This document shows positions 50,002-59,526 of a DNA stretch of 64,000 nt, in pieces. The translations under genes were made by a program, and so were the position numbers. The notes under the pieces are model-generated. The model was given only the letters and a program-made list of their open reading frames with translations, searched no databases and was not told where the DNA came from. Origin of the DNA: Sinorhizobium sp. RAC02 (GTDB lineage: Bacteria; Pseudomonadota; Alphaproteobacteria; Rhizobiales; Rhizobiaceae); the NCBI RefSeq assembly GCF_001713395.1, contig NZ_CP016452.1:1116001-1180000 (forward strand), written 5' to 3'. Every line of letters begins with the position of its first letter. Within the stretch, counting starts at the first letter, position 1.

Positions 50002-51738
50002 ATGGGGCCGCGCGATGAGAAGCGCGACTGCAGGAGGCCGAACATCACCAGTCCTTCCTTTTCGACGCGGCAGGTTCGGTTGGCGTCGGGGCTTGTGCTC
50101 TTTTCCTTCGTTGCGACCCATCTTGCAAACCACGCGCTTGGGCTCGTCTCTCTCGACGCCATGGAAACCGGGCGAGGCGTTTTTCTTACGATCTGGCGAA
50201 GCACACCGGGCACCGTTGCGCTGTATGGCGCTTTTCTCGTTCATTTTGCGCTGGCTCTCCGGGCCATCTATTCGCGCCGGGCGTGGCGCATGCCCCTTGG
50301 CGAGTTTGCCCAGATTGCCTTCGGGTTGTTGCTGCCGTTCCTGCTGGTCGATCATGTCTTCGGCACCAGGGTGCTTCATGAAACCACCGGCGTCAGGGAC
50401 CAGTATGCCCGCGTCATCTACAATCTATGGGTCGTGTCTCCTGTCGGTGGCGTGAAGCAGTCCTTCGTGCTCGTCGTCGCCTGGGCGCACGGCTGTCTCG
50501 GGCTGTATTTCTGGCTGCGGCAGCGATCCTGGTTCGCGCGGCACCAGCCGGTCTTCCTTGCCGTCGCGGTACTGCTTCCGTCCCTGGCATTGCTTGGATT
50601 TGTCGATGCCGGCCAGACGATCGCTAGACTGGCTACGAAAGGCGGCCTTGATCCCTCGGTAACGGCTATGCCGCCCGAGAGTGCGAGCACCGCGTTTGCC
50701 GACACCGCGCGCACGATCGTCTATTCGGTTTTGGTGGCGCTGGTCGGCGGCCTCTTCGCCTTTCGTCTCCTTCGCTATCTGCGCCTGCGCCGGAACATGG
50801 TGGAAATCCGCTATGGCGCGGGACACACCGTCCGGGTGCCGCGTGGCTTCAGCGTCCTCGAAGCGAGCCGCCGGCACGGCATACCCCATAACTCCACATG
50901 CGGCGGCAAGGGGCGCTGCTCGACGTGCCGTGTCCGTGTCATCGAGGGCTTGCACCGCCTGTCGCCGCCAACGGAGACCGAGCAGAAGACGCTGGCGAGG
51001 ATCAATGCCGGCAAGGATGTCAGACTGGCCTGCCAATTGCGCGCGATGAGCGATCTCACGGTCATTCCGCTGTTGTCGACCGCGGTCACTGCTGCCGAGG
51101 TGGTGCCGCGCCTGAGTGTCGCGCCGGGCAGGGAGCAGGAGGTCGTGGTCCTGTTCTGCGATATCCGCGGCTTCACCAAACTCGTCGAGGCGCGCCTGCC
51201 CTTTGACGTCGTCTTCCTGCTCAACCGCTATTTTGCCGTGGTTGGGCGCGCCGTCGAGGCGGAAGGGGGCAAGCTGGACAAATTCGTCGGCGACGGGGTC
51301 ATGGCGCTGTTCGGTGTCACACCCAGTGCGCTTGATCCCTGCCGTGGGGCGTTTGCCGCGGCCGTTGCAATCGGCGAGGGCATCCGTGAACTCAATCAGG
51401 AGCTTGCCGAGGAACTGAGGGCTCCCCTCCGGCTGGCAATCGGCATCCATGTTGGCCCCGCCGTCGTGGGCGCCATCGGCTACGGATCGGCAATCGGCAT
51501 CACGGCGATTGGCGATACGGTCAATATTGCAAGCAGACTGGAGGGGGCAGCGAAGGAACTCGACGCCTATCTGGTCGCATCCGAACGGGCTGCCCGCCGC
51601 GCGGGCCTCGATCTGTCGGCAGCAAGCCAGCGTACGATCGATGTGCGCGGGCGTTCCTTGGCCCTGAACGTCGTTGCGTTCGACGATATGCACGATTTGT
51701 CCAGAAGTCTCGATGGCGAGATAGAACCGCTTTCATAA
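50002..51738 (+). CDS. Membrane adenylate/guanylate cyclase (class III) with a 2Fe-2S ferredoxin domain
   Basis: The 578-aa product has three parts. Six or so hydrophobic segments (residues ~25-270) contain His-bearing helices (ATHLANHALGL, LLVDHVFGTRVLHE) that resemble a b-type-haem membrane anchor. A plant-type 2Fe-2S domain spans ~285-370, with Cys300, Cys306, Cys309 (STCGGKGRCSTCRV) and Cys344 (RLACQLRA). A class III cyclase domain runs from ~385 (VVLFCDIRGFTKL, KLDKFVGDGVMALFG, AIGDTVNIASRLE). It probably makes cAMP in response to redox or quinone state. The ribosome site at the ATG is poor, so the exact start is uncertain. Confidence 0.85.
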   Translation: MGPRDEKRDCRRPNITSPSFSTRQVRLASGLVLFSFVATHLANHALGLVSLDAMETGRGVFLTIWRSTPGTVALYGAFLVHFALALRAIYSRRAWRMPLGEFAQIAFGLLLPFLLVDHVFGTRVLHETTGVRDQYARVIYNLWVVSPVGGVKQSFVLVVAWAHGCLGLYFWLRQRSWFARHQPVFLAVAVLLPSLALLGFVDAGQTIARLATKGGLDPSVTAMPPESASTAFADTARTIVYSVLVALVGGLFAFRLLRYLRLRRNMVEIRYGAGHTVRVPRGFSVLEASRRHGIPHNSTCGGKGRCSTCRVRVIEGLHRLSPPTETEQKTLARINAGKDVRLACQLRAMSDLTVIPLLSTAVTAAEVVPRLSVAPGREQEVVVLFCDIRGFTKLVEARLPFDVVFLLNRYFAVVGRAVEAEGGKLDKFVGDGVMALFGVTPSALDPCRGAFAAAVAIGEGIRELNQELAEELRAPLRLAIGIHVGPAVVGAIGYGSAIGITAIGDTVNIASRLEGAAKELDAYLVASERAARRAGLDLSAASQRTIDVRGRSLALNVVAFDDMHDLSRSLDGEIEPLS

Positions 51739-51830
51739 GATCTGGCCTGTTGCGGACAGGTCTTGATAGTTGGTTTTACACGGTCCGCCGGCCGTAGCCT
51801 TCGCCCTGTCTTCGAGCGGCGTCCGCCAAA

Positions 51831-51855
51831 ATTCCTATAGGATTCCTATTTTTTC
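51831..51855 (+). promoter_or_regulatory. Candidate KdpE binding site upstream of the kdp operon
   Basis: Tandem direct repeats of ATTCCTAT start at 51831 and 51842, exactly 11 bases (one helical turn) apart, and the second runs into six T residues followed by CGCCGCCCG. Tandem half-sites at 10-11-base spacing are usual for OmpR/KdpE-type response regulators. A second copy precedes the downstream cluster at 60710. Confidence 0.5.
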
Positions 51856-51902
51856 GCCGCCCGGTTGCTCTCGAATGCCTATCCGGTTTGGCCACATATC
51901 AG

Positions 51903-51946
51903 AGCGTGAGAGATCGAAGGATGCTCTCCACGCTAGAAAGCTTTCT
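51903..51946 (+). promoter_or_regulatory. kdp leader: hairpin plus 12-bp palindrome
   Basis: AGCGTGAGAG pairs with CTCTCCACGCT (one bulged C) around an 11-base loop (51903-51934). It is followed directly by the perfect palindrome AGAAAGCTTTCT (51935-51946). Both sit in the presumed 5' leader, 65-110 bases before the first small ORF. A role in leader control or as another protein site is inferred. The remaining bases of 51739-52011 show nothing else. Confidence 0.35.
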
Positions 51947-52011
51947 CGGTGTCGCCCGTCCGGACGGCGCCTTTTGGCTTGTCTCGCTCCGCCCAAACCA
52001 AAGGAGTCCGA

Positions 52012-52098
52012 ATGATGATCGACGTCATTCTTATCGGCACAGCGGTCGTCTTCTTCGCCCTCTGCTTTGCCTACACGCAAGCCTGCGACAGGCTGTGA
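52012..52098 (+). CDS. 28-aa single-span membrane protein preceding kdpF
   Basis: This very short frame begins MMIDVILIGTAVVFFALC and ends AYTQACDRL, and has an ideal AAGGAG ribosome site six bases before its ATG. The sequence is one hydrophobic helix with a short polar C-terminus (ACDRL). It lies 12 bases before kdpF, so it belongs to the kdp transcript. I recall similar CxxL-ended microproteins in front of kdpF in other Gram-negatives, usually unannotated. A role as an extra small Kdp subunit or stabiliser is inferred. Confidence 0.7.
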   Translation: MMIDVILIGTAVVFFALCFAYTQACDRL

Positions 52099-52110
52099 GG
52101 AGAGCATACG

Positions 52111-52200
52111 ATGTTGTTCGACTATGTCTTTAGCGGTGCCGTCACCGTCTTTCTCACCATTTACCTGACCTACGCTCTCATTCGGCCAGAACGCTTCTGA
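52111..52200 (+). CDS. kdpF: KdpF, small subunit of the K+-transporting ATPase
   Basis: The 29-aa product (MLFDYVFSGAVTVFLTIYL...YALIRPERF) is one membrane helix ending with the RPE(R/K)F tail that marks KdpF. GAGGAG precedes its ATG. It stabilises the KdpABC complex in the inner membrane. Confidence 0.88.
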   Translation: MLFDYVFSGAVTVFLTIYLTYALIRPERF

Positions 52201-52231
52201 TGAAGCTGCCGGGTATTGAAAGTTTCCTCCC

Positions 52232-53935
52232 ATGACCCTCAACGGATGGCTACAGATCCTGCTCTTCTGCGGGATCGTCCTTGCCCTCGTCAAACCGCTC
52301 GGCGCCTATATGACGCGCGTTTTTGCCGGGGAACGTACATTTCTTTCTCCCGTCCTCGTTCCGATCGAACGGGGGCTATACGCCCTGGCCGGCACCAGCG
52401 ATCGCGAAGAGCAGCGCTGGACGAGCTACGCCTTCGCCATGCTCGCATTCAACCTTGCCGGCCTGCTGCTGCTTTATGGATTGCAGCGCATGCAGGGCAT
52501 GCTGCCGCTCAATCCTGCCGGTATGACCGCGGTCGGGCCGGAACTGTCGTTCAACACCGCCATCAGCTTCGTCGCCAATACCAACTGGCAGAACTATGGC
52601 GGTGAAAGCACCATGTCCTATCTGACGCAGATGGCCGGGCTGACGGTGCAGAACTTCGTTTCTGCCGCCACCGGCATGGCGATTGCCGTCGCCCTGATCC
52701 GCGCGTTCTCGCGCGCCTCGGGTAAGGCGCTCGGCAACTTCTGGGTCGATATGACCCGCGCCACGCTCTACATCTTGCTGCCGATCTGCATCGTGCTGAC
52801 GCTCGCCTATGTCGCGCTCGGCGTGCCGCAGACCTTCGGCCCCTATGTGACGGCGACGACACTGGAAGGTGCGCAGCAGACCATCGCGGTCGGCCCGGTC
52901 GCCTCGCAGCTCGCCATCAAGATGCTCGGCACGAATGGCGGCGGCTTCTTTAACGCCAACTCGGCCCATCCCTTCGAGAACCCCGACGCCATCTCGAACA
53001 TGATCCAGATGGTCTCGATCTTCGCGATCGGCGCGGCCTTCACCAATGTCTTCGGTCGCATGGTTGGCAACCAGCGCCAGGGCTGGGCGATCCTCGCCGC
53101 CATGGGCGTGCTGTTCGTCGCCGGTGTCGCCGTTACCTACTGGGCGGAAGCCTCCGGCAACTCGCTGATGCATGCCTTCGGCCTGCAGGGCGGGAACATG
53201 GAGGGCAAGGAAGCCCGCTTCGGCATCGTCATGTCCTCGCTCTTCGCAGTGGTCACGACGGCAGCCTCGTGCGGCGCGGTCAATGCCATGCATGGCAGCT
53301 TCACGGCGCTCGGCGGCCTCATCCCGCTCATCAACATGCAGCTCGGCGAGGTCATTGTCGGCGGCGTCGGCGCAGGCTTCTACGGTATCGTCCTCTTCAT
53401 CATCGTCGCTGTCTTCGTGGCAGGCCTGATGGTCGGACGCACGCCGGAATACCTCGGCAAGAAGATCGAGGCGAAGGAGATGAAGATGGCCGTGCTCGCC
53501 ATCCTCTGCCTGCCGCTCGCCATGCTGGTCTTCACGGCCATCTCGAGCGTCATGCCCTCGGCGGTCGCATCGATCGGTACGGCCGGCCCACACGGCTTCT
53601 CCGAGATCCTCTACGCCTATACGTCGGCTGCGGCCAACAACGGCTCGGCCTTCGGCGGCCTGACGGGCAACACGCCCTGGTACAATGTCACGCTCGGCCT
53701 CGGCATGCTGATGGGGCGCTTCCTGGTCATCGTTCCCGCACTGGCGATTGCTGGTTCGCTGATCGCCAAGAAGACGGTTCCTGCCTCGGCCGGCACCTTC
53801 CCGACGGACGGCCCGCTCTTCGTCGGCCTGCTCGTCGGCACGATCCTCATCGTCGGCGGTCTCACCTTCTTCCCGGCGCTGGCGCTTGGCCCGGTCGTCG
53901 AACACCTGGCCATGCTGGCCGGGCAGACCTTCTGA
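52232..53935 (+). CDS. kdpA: KdpA, potassium-binding/translocating subunit
   Basis: The 567-aa membrane protein has about ten helices and the four pore-like filter regions of the SKT superfamily: [77 protein letters not shown]. It conducts K+ to KdpB for active uptake at low external potassium. Its stop is followed by GAGGAG and a further small ORF. Confidence 0.95.
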   Translation: MTLNGWLQILLFCGIVLALVKPLGAYMTRVFAGERTFLSPVLVPIERGLYALAGTSDREEQRWTSYAFAMLAFNLAGLLLLYGLQRMQGMLPLNPAGMTAVGPELSFNTAISFVANTNWQNYGGESTMSYLTQMAGLTVQNFVSAATGMAIAVALIRAFSRASGKALGNFWVDMTRATLYILLPICIVLTLAYVALGVPQTFGPYVTATTLEGAQQTIAVGPVASQLAIKMLGTNGGGFFNANSAHPFENPDAISNMIQMVSIFAIGAAFTNVFGRMVGNQRQGWAILAAMGVLFVAGVAVTYWAEASGNSLMHAFGLQGGNMEGKEARFGIVMSSLFAVVTTAASCGAVNAMHGSFTALGGLIPLINMQLGEVIVGGVGAGFYGIVLFIIVAVFVAGLMVGRTPEYLGKKIEAKEMKMAVLAILCLPLAMLVFTAISSVMPSAVASIGTAGPHGFSEILYAYTSAAANNGSAFGGLTGNTPWYNVTLGLGMLMGRFLVIVPALAIAGSLIAKKTVPASAGTFPTDGPLFVGLLVGTILIVGGLTFFPALALGPVVEHLAMLAGQTF

Positions 53936-53944
53936 GGAGCGGCC

Positions 53945-54091
53945 ATGATGCGTCGCGTGACAAGACCTTCCGTCTCCACCCCGGTTCGCCGGGGTGGAGA
54001 AAGCAGCCGATGGTGTGCGTCCAATGCCATTCTGGCGATGTTGGGCGCCCTCTTCGCCATCGCCTGCATCATCGAATTCCTTCGCGGTTGA
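53945..54091 (+). CDS. Possible 48-aa membrane protein between kdpA and kdpB
   Basis: The frame starts with ATGATG nine bases after the kdpA stop behind a good GAGGAG. The N-terminal half is basic ([19 protein letters not shown]) and the C-terminal half is a convincing single span ([21 protein letters not shown]). A very strong hairpin (53974-53999) lies inside it, so the reading frame might only be permitted by a structural RNA element. Family not known. It would add another micro-subunit to the operon. Confidence 0.45.
   Translation: MMRRVTRPSVSTPVRRGGESSRWCASNAILAMLGALFAIACIIEFLRG
53974..53999 (+). promoter_or_regulatory. UUCG-capped hairpin between kdpA and kdpB
   Basis: A perfect 11-bp stem, CTCCACCCCGG/CCGGGGTGGAG, is closed by the extra-stable TTCG tetraloop. 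In the transcript it would block 3' exonucleases and could set the ratio of KdpA to KdpB. Confidence 0.6.
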
Positions 54092-54134
54092 CCGGCCACC
54101 GGTTCCGCATTTTGTTTCAAAGCTGGAGTCTCTT

Positions 54135-56183
54135 ATGAGCCAGGCAAAATCCGCGAGCGTCCTGGATTCTCGCATTCTCATCCCGGCGATCGGCGCTGCG
54201 TTCACCAAGCTCAATCCGCGCACGCTTGCCCGCAATCCGGTCATGTTCGTCGTGGCGACCGTCTCGGTCCTCACCACCGTCCTCTTCCTGCGCGACGTTG
54301 TTACCGGTGGCGGTGATCTCGGCTTCTCCTTCCAGATCAACCTCTGGCTCTGGTTCACCGTGCTCTTCGCCAACTTCGCCGAAGGCGTCGCCGAAGGCCG
54401 TGGCAAGGCCCAGGCCGATTCACTGCGCAAGGCGCGCAGCGAAACCCAGGCCAAGCTGCTCGCCACTGGCAGCACCACCGACTACAAGATGGTGCCGGGC
54501 ACCAGCCTAAAGGTCGGCGACGTCGTGCTCGTCGAGGCGGGCGACATCATCCCGTCCGACGGTGAGGTTATCGAAGGCGTAGCCTCGGTCAACGAAGCGG
54601 CGATCACCGGTGAATCCGCGCCCGTCATCCGTGAATCCGGCGGCGACCGCTCGGCCGTCACCGGTGGCACGCAGGTCCTGTCCGACTGGATCCGGGTGCG
54701 CATCACGGCTGCTGCCGGCTCTACCTTCCTCGACCGCATGATCTCGCTCGTCGAAGGTGCGGAACGCCAGAAGACGCCGAACGAAATCGCTCTCAACATT
54801 CTGCTTGCCGGCATGACGCTGATCTTCGTGCTTGCGACCGCCACCATTCCGAGCTTCGCCTCCTATGCCGGCGGCTCGATCCCGGTCATCGTTCTCGTCG
54901 CACTGTTCGTGACGCTGATCCCGACGACCATCGGTGCGCTGCTTTCGGCCATCGGCATTGCGGGCATGGACCGCCTCGTGCGCTTCAACGTGCTGGCCAT
55001 GTCTGGCCGTGCGGTGGAGGCGGCCGGCGACGTCGATACGCTGCTGCTCGACAAGACAGGCACGATCACGCTCGGCAACCGCCAGGCGACGGCCTTCAAG
55101 CCGGTGCGTGGTGTCACCGAGCAGGAACTTGCCGACGCTGCCCAGCTCGCCTCGCTTGCCGACGAGACGCCGGAAGGCCGCTCGATCGTCGTGCTCGCCA
55201 AGGAGAAGTACGACATCCGTGGCCGCGACATGGCGAGCCTCAAGGCGTCCTTCGTGCCCTTCACCGCGCAGACCCGCATGAGTGGCGTCGATCTTGAAGG
55301 CTCGCAGATTCGCAAGGGCGCGGTCGATGCGGTGCTCGCCTCCGCTGCCAGCGTTGCGCAGTCGGACGTGTTGCGAGAGCTCCAGGCTTCTGCCGACGAG
55401 ATCGCCAAGGCCGGCGGTACGCCGCTTGCAGTTGCGCGCGACGGCAAGCTGCTCGGCGTCATCCAGCTGAAGGATATCGTCAAGGGCGGCATTCGCGAAC
55501 GCTTTGCGGAACTGCGCCGCATGGGTATCCGCACCGTGATGATCACCGGCGACAACCCGATGACGGCGGCGGCAATCGCTGCGGAAGCAGGCGTCGACGA
55601 CTTCCTCGCCCAGGCGACACCGGAAAACAAGCTTCAGCTCATCCGCGAGGAACAGGCCAAGGGCAAGCTGGTCGCCATGTGCGGCGACGGTACCAACGAT
55701 GCGCCGGCACTTGCCCAGGCGGATGTCGGCGTCGCCATGAACACCGGCACGGTCGCCGCCCGCGAGGCCGGCAACATGGTCGATCTCGACAGCGACCCGA
55801 CCAAGCTCATCGAGATCGTCGAGATCGGCAAGCAGCTCCTGATGACCCGCGGCGCGCTCACGACCTTCTCCATCGCCAACGACATCGCGAAGTATTTCGC
55901 GATCATTCCGGCCATGTTCCTCGCCTTCTATCCGCAACTCGGCGTGCTGAACATCATGGGCCTGACGAACCCGCAGTCGGCGATCCTGTCTGCGATCATC
56001 TTCAACGCGCTGATCATCATCGCGCTGATCCCGCTGTCGCTGAAGGGCGTCAAGTACCGCGCCGTCGGCGCCGGTGCGCTGCTCTCCCGCAACCTCTTGA
56101 TCTACGGCCTCGGCGGTATCGTCGTGCCCTTCATCGGCATCAAGGCGATCGACATGGCCATTACGGCCCTCGGCCTCGTCTAA
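54135..56183 (+). CDS. kdpB: KdpB, P-type ATPase subunit
   Basis: The ATG at 54135 has GGAG upstream; the open frame before it is not coding. The 682-aa product shows the P-type ATPase signature [13 protein letters not shown] with phosphorylated Asp306, the actuator motif [11 protein letters not shown], hinge motif [21 protein letters not shown], and seven or so membrane segments. It hydrolyses ATP to drive K+ uptake in KdpFABC. Confidence 0.95.
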   Translation: MSQAKSASVLDSRILIPAIGAAFTKLNPRTLARNPVMFVVATVSVLTTVLFLRDVVTGGGDLGFSFQINLWLWFTVLFANFAEGVAEGRGKAQADSLRKARSETQAKLLATGSTTDYKMVPGTSLKVGDVVLVEAGDIIPSDGEVIEGVASVNEAAITGESAPVIRESGGDRSAVTGGTQVLSDWIRVRITAAAGSTFLDRMISLVEGAERQKTPNEIALNILLAGMTLIFVLATATIPSFASYAGGSIPVIVLVALFVTLIPTTIGALLSAIGIAGMDRLVRFNVLAMSGRAVEAAGDVDTLLLDKTGTITLGNRQATAFKPVRGVTEQELADAAQLASLADETPEGRSIVVLAKEKYDIRGRDMASLKASFVPFTAQTRMSGVDLEGSQIRKGAVDAVLASAASVAQSDVLRELQASADEIAKAGGTPLAVARDGKLLGVIQLKDIVKGGIRERFAELRRMGIRTVMITGDNPMTAAAIAAEAGVDDFLAQATPENKLQLIREEQAKGKLVAMCGDGTNDAPALAQADVGVAMNTGTVAAREAGNMVDLDSDPTKLIEIVEIGKQLLMTRGALTTFSIANDIAKYFAIIPAMFLAFYPQLGVLNIMGLTNPQSAILSAIIFNALIIIALIPLSLKGVKYRAVGAGALLSRNLLIYGLGGIVVPFIGIKAIDMAITALGLV

Positions 56184-56194
56184 GGAGCAAAACC

Positions 56195-56761
56195 ATGTTC
56201 AAGCAACTCCGTCCGGCCATCGTCATGATCGTGGCCACCACGGCAATCACCGGCCTTCTGTACCCCGCCGCGATGACCGGCATCGCGCAGGCCGTCTTCC
56301 CCGGTCAGGCGAATGGCAGTCTGATCGAGAAGAATGGCCAGGTCGTCGGTTCGACACTCATCGGCCAGGCCTTCACCGGTGAGCAGTACTTCCACGGCCG
56401 TCCCTCGGCGGCGGGCGACGGCTACAACGCCGCCGGCTCCTCCGGTTCCAACCTCGGCCCGACCAGCCAGAAGCTGATCGACCGGGTAAAGACGGACTAC
56501 GAGGCGGCGAAGGCGACGAACCCGGGCGCTGAAGTGCCGATCGACCTCGTCACGGCCTCGGGCAGTGGTCTCGACCCGCATATCTCGCCGGATGCAGCCT
56601 ATTTCCAGGTGCCGCGCGTCGCCAAGGCGAGGGCGATGGACGAGGCCGCAGTGCGTGCGCTCGTCGACCGGCAGATCGAGGGCCGTGAGCTTGGTTTCCT
56701 CGGCGAACCTGTGGTGAATGTGCTGCGCCTCAATATGGCGCTTGACGAGGCCCGTTCGTAA
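56195..56761 (+). CDS. kdpC: KdpC, accessory subunit
   Basis: The ATG at 56195 follows TAAGGAG, which overlaps the kdpB stop. The 188-aa product has one N-terminal membrane helix ([19 protein letters not shown]), then the periplasmic KdpC domain ([53 protein letters not shown]). It increases the K+ or ATP affinity of the complex. Confidence 0.95.
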   Translation: MFKQLRPAIVMIVATTAITGLLYPAAMTGIAQAVFPGQANGSLIEKNGQVVGSTLIGQAFTGEQYFHGRPSAAGDGYNAAGSSGSNLGPTSQKLIDRVKTDYEAAKATNPGAEVPIDLVTASGSGLDPHISPDAAYFQVPRVAKARAMDEAAVRALVDRQIEGRELGFLGEPVVNVLRLNMALDEARS

Positions 56762-56775
56762 ACTGAAATGGGCGT

Positions 56776-56803
56776 CTCCGACCGGCCTTTCGGCCGGTCG
56801 GAG
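56776..56803 (+). promoter_or_regulatory. Hairpin between kdpC and kdpD
   Basis: A perfect 12-bp stem, CTCCGACCGGCC/GGCCGGTCGGAG, with a TTTC loop lies in the 59-base gap. The 3' arm runs into GGAGGA, 16 bases before the kdpD ATG. It may attenuate transcription or lower translation of kdpDE relative to the transporter. Confidence 0.6.
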
Positions 56804-56820
56804 GAATTGGGTGGATATTC

Positions 56821-59526
56821 ATGCCGGATGACCGTCGCGAGATTGAGAACAGGCCGTCGCCGGACGCTCTGCTGGAGCACGCGCAGCGGGAGACGCGCGG
56901 GCGCCTGAAAATCTTCCTCGGTGCAGCGCCGGGCGTCGGCAAGACTTATGAGATGCTGATGTCCGGCCGCGCGCGGCAGGCCGACGGCGTCGATGTCGTC
57001 ATCGGTGTCGTCGAGACACACGGCCGCAAGGAGACGGAAGCGCTCGTCGACGGCTTCGAGGTCATCGCCCGCCGGACGATCGACTATCGCGGCCAGACAC
57101 TTGAGGAAATGGATCTCGATGCGATCCTCGAACGCCGGCCGGCGCTCGTCCTCGTCGACGAACTCGCCCATACCAATGCCGTCGGCAGCCGTCATCCCAA
57201 GCGTTATCTCGACGTGCAGGAGCTGCTTTCGCGCGGCATCGACGTCTATTCGACGCTCAACATCCAGCATGTGGAAAGCCTCAACGACGTGGTGGCGCAG
57301 ATCACCCGCATACGCGTGCGTGAAACGGTGCCGGACTCCATCGTCGACCGGGCCGACGACATCGAGATCATCGACATCACGCCGGAAGACCTAATCAAGC
57401 GGCTGGCGGACGGTAAGGTCTACGTGCCGAAAACGGCCAAGCGGGCGGTCGAGAACTATTTTTCACCGGGCAACCTGACGGCGCTGCGTGAACTGGCGCT
57501 GCGCCGTACCGCCCAGCGCGTCGACGAGCAGCTGCTCAACCACATGCAGGCCCATGCCATTTCGGGGCCGTGGGCGGCCGGCGAGCGCCTGCTGGTCTGC
57601 CTCGGCCATGGCAGCAATGGCGCCAGCCTCGTGCGTTACGCTCGACGCCAGGCCGACCGGTTGCGTGCGCCTTGGGCGGTGCTGCATCTCGACACGCCGC
57701 AGGCGGTCAGCCTGCCGGAGGAGGACAAGGACCGGCTCGCCGCCAATATGCGGCTTGCCGAACAACTTGGCGCCGAAACCGTGACATTGCCGGCGCTTTC
57801 GCTGTCACGCGACATCATCGCCTATGCCAATACCAACAACTTCACACATATCGTCGTCGGCCGCCCGAGCGGATCGCGCTGGCGGCAGCTCTGGCAGGGC
57901 TCGGTCACCCATGATCTGATCCGCTATGCCGGCAATATCAGCGTCCACGTCATTTCCGGAGATGACAAGGAAGGGCAGCCGACGCGTGGCGTGAAGGCCG
58001 CCCAGGCGCCAAAACCCTTTCGCATCAAACCCTATCTGTTGAGCGTCATTTTCATCCTGCTCGCCATTCTTGCCGGCATCGCGCTAGATCAGACGCTCGA
58101 CGTGCAGAACCTCGCGCTCGTCTTCCTCATGGCGGTGCTCGCGGCCTCCGTGCAGGGCGGGCTTGGGGCCGGTCTCTTCGCCTCGCTGCTCGGTGCGCTC
58201 TCCTTCAACTTCTTCTTCCTCGAACCGCGCTACAATTTCACGGTCCGCGACCCGGAAAGCATTGTCGCGCTGTTCTTCTATCTCGGTGTCGCGGTTGTCG
58301 CCTCGAACCTGACGGCCGCGGTGCAGCGCCAGGCCGCGGCCGCCCGGCAGAGGGCCCGCACGACGGAAGACCTCTATCTCTTCTCCAAAAAGCTTGCCGG
58401 CACCGGCACGCTCGACGATGTGCTCTGGGCGACCGCCTTTCAGATTGCCTCGATGCTCAAGGTGCGGGTCGTCATCTTGCTGCCGGAGGGCAGTTCGGTG
58501 GCGGTCAAGGCCGGCTACCCACCGGACGATACGCTGGTCGATGCCGATATCGCCGCGGCAAAATGGGCCTGGGAGCACAATCGGCCGGCCGGCCGCGGCG
58601 CCGATACGCTGCCGGGCGCCAAGCGGCTCTATCTTCCCCTGCGCACCGGCCGCGATGCGGTTGGCGTCATCGGCCTCGACAATGACAAGCAGGGACCGAT
58701 CCTGACGCCCGAACAACAGCGCCTGTTCGATGCCCTGTCGGACCAGGCGGCACTGGCGATCGAGCGCGTGCAGCTCGTTTCCGACGTCGACAAGGCCAGG
58801 CTTGCGGTCGAGACGGATCGGCTGCGCTCAGCCTTGCTGACTTCCATCTCGCACGACCTCAAGACGCCGCTTGCCGCCATCATGGGCTCTGCCGACACGC
58901 TGAAGGGGCTTGGTGCGCAACTCGACGAGGACGCGCGGCGCGAGCTGCTATCGACGGTGATCGACGAATCCGAGCGTCTCAACCGCTTCATCGCCAACCT
59001 GCTCGACATGACCCGCCTCGGTGCCGGCGCCATGGAACCGAATTACGCCTGGCATTTTGCCGGCGACATCGTCGGCACGGCGCTTTCGCGCGCCGGCAAG
59101 ATCGTGTCCCATCACAAGGTCGAGGTGCACATTCCGGAAACCCTGCCGATGCTGCGGGTCGACCCCGTGCTTTTCGAGCAGGTGCTCTTCAATCTTATCG
59201 ACAACGCCGCCAAATATGCGCCGGAAGACACGCTGATCGAAGTCCGCGGCCGGCAGGACGGCAATGCCCTTCTGCTGTCTGTCGTCGACGAAGGCCTCGG
59301 CATTCCGCCCGACGATATCGAGCGCATCTTCGACAGCTTCTACCGCGTGCGCAAAGGTGATCACGTGCGCGCCGGCACGGGGCTCGGGCTTTCGATCTGC
59401 CGCGGTTTCGTCGAGGCGATGGGCGGCACGATCACCGCTGCCAACCGCACTGACCGTGCCGGCGCCGTCTTTACCATCCGCATGCCGGTGTCGGCCGAAA
59501 TGCCCGTCCTGGGAGGAAACGAATGA
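56821..59526 (+). CDS. kdpD: KdpD, potassium/osmotic sensor histidine kinase
   Basis: The 901-aa kinase has all KdpD parts: the N-terminal KdpD domain with Walker A GAAPGVGKTYEM and LVDELAHTNAVGSRHPKRY; a USP-like domain (residues ~250-375, LLVCLGHGSNGASLV); four membrane segments near 405-505; a GAF-like domain; and the HisKA/HATPase core with phospho-acceptor His678 in SISHDLKTPLAA, LIDNAAKYAPEDT and GTGLGLSICRGFVEAMGG. It senses K+ limitation and phosphorylates KdpE. Its stop overlaps the KdpE start (ATGA). Confidence 0.94.
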   Translation: MPDDRREIENRPSPDALLEHAQRETRGRLKIFLGAAPGVGKTYEMLMSGRARQADGVDVVIGVVETHGRKETEALVDGFEVIARRTIDYRGQTLEEMDLDAILERRPALVLVDELAHTNAVGSRHPKRYLDVQELLSRGIDVYSTLNIQHVESLNDVVAQITRIRVRETVPDSIVDRADDIEIIDITPEDLIKRLADGKVYVPKTAKRAVENYFSPGNLTALRELALRRTAQRVDEQLLNHMQAHAISGPWAAGERLLVCLGHGSNGASLVRYARRQADRLRAPWAVLHLDTPQAVSLPEEDKDRLAANMRLAEQLGAETVTLPALSLSRDIIAYANTNNFTHIVVGRPSGSRWRQLWQGSVTHDLIRYAGNISVHVISGDDKEGQPTRGVKAAQAPKPFRIKPYLLSVIFILLAILAGIALDQTLDVQNLALVFLMAVLAASVQGGLGAGLFASLLGALSFNFFFLEPRYNFTVRDPESIVALFFYLGVAVVASNLTAAVQRQAAAARQRARTTEDLYLFSKKLAGTGTLDDVLWATAFQIASMLKVRVVILLPEGSSVAVKAGYPPDDTLVDADIAAAKWAWEHNRPAGRGADTLPGAKRLYLPLRTGRDAVGVIGLDNDKQGPILTPEQQRLFDALSDQAALAIERVQLVSDVDKARLAVETDRLRSALLTSISHDLKTPLAAIMGSADTLKGLGAQLDEDARRELLSTVIDESERLNRFIANLLDMTRLGAGAMEPNYAWHFAGDIVGTALSRAGKIVSHHKVEVHIPETLPMLRVDPVLFEQVLFNLIDNAAKYAPEDTLIEVRGRQDGNALLLSVVDEGLGIPPDDIERIFDSFYRVRKGDHVRAGTGLGLSICRGFVEAMGGTITAANRTDRAGAVFTIRMPVSAEMPVLGGNE

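Noticed and set aside
52376..54478. 700-codon minus-strand frame opposite kdpA/kdpB
   Set aside because: Antisense shadow of conserved kdp genes; low-complexity Arg/Asp/Glu composition.
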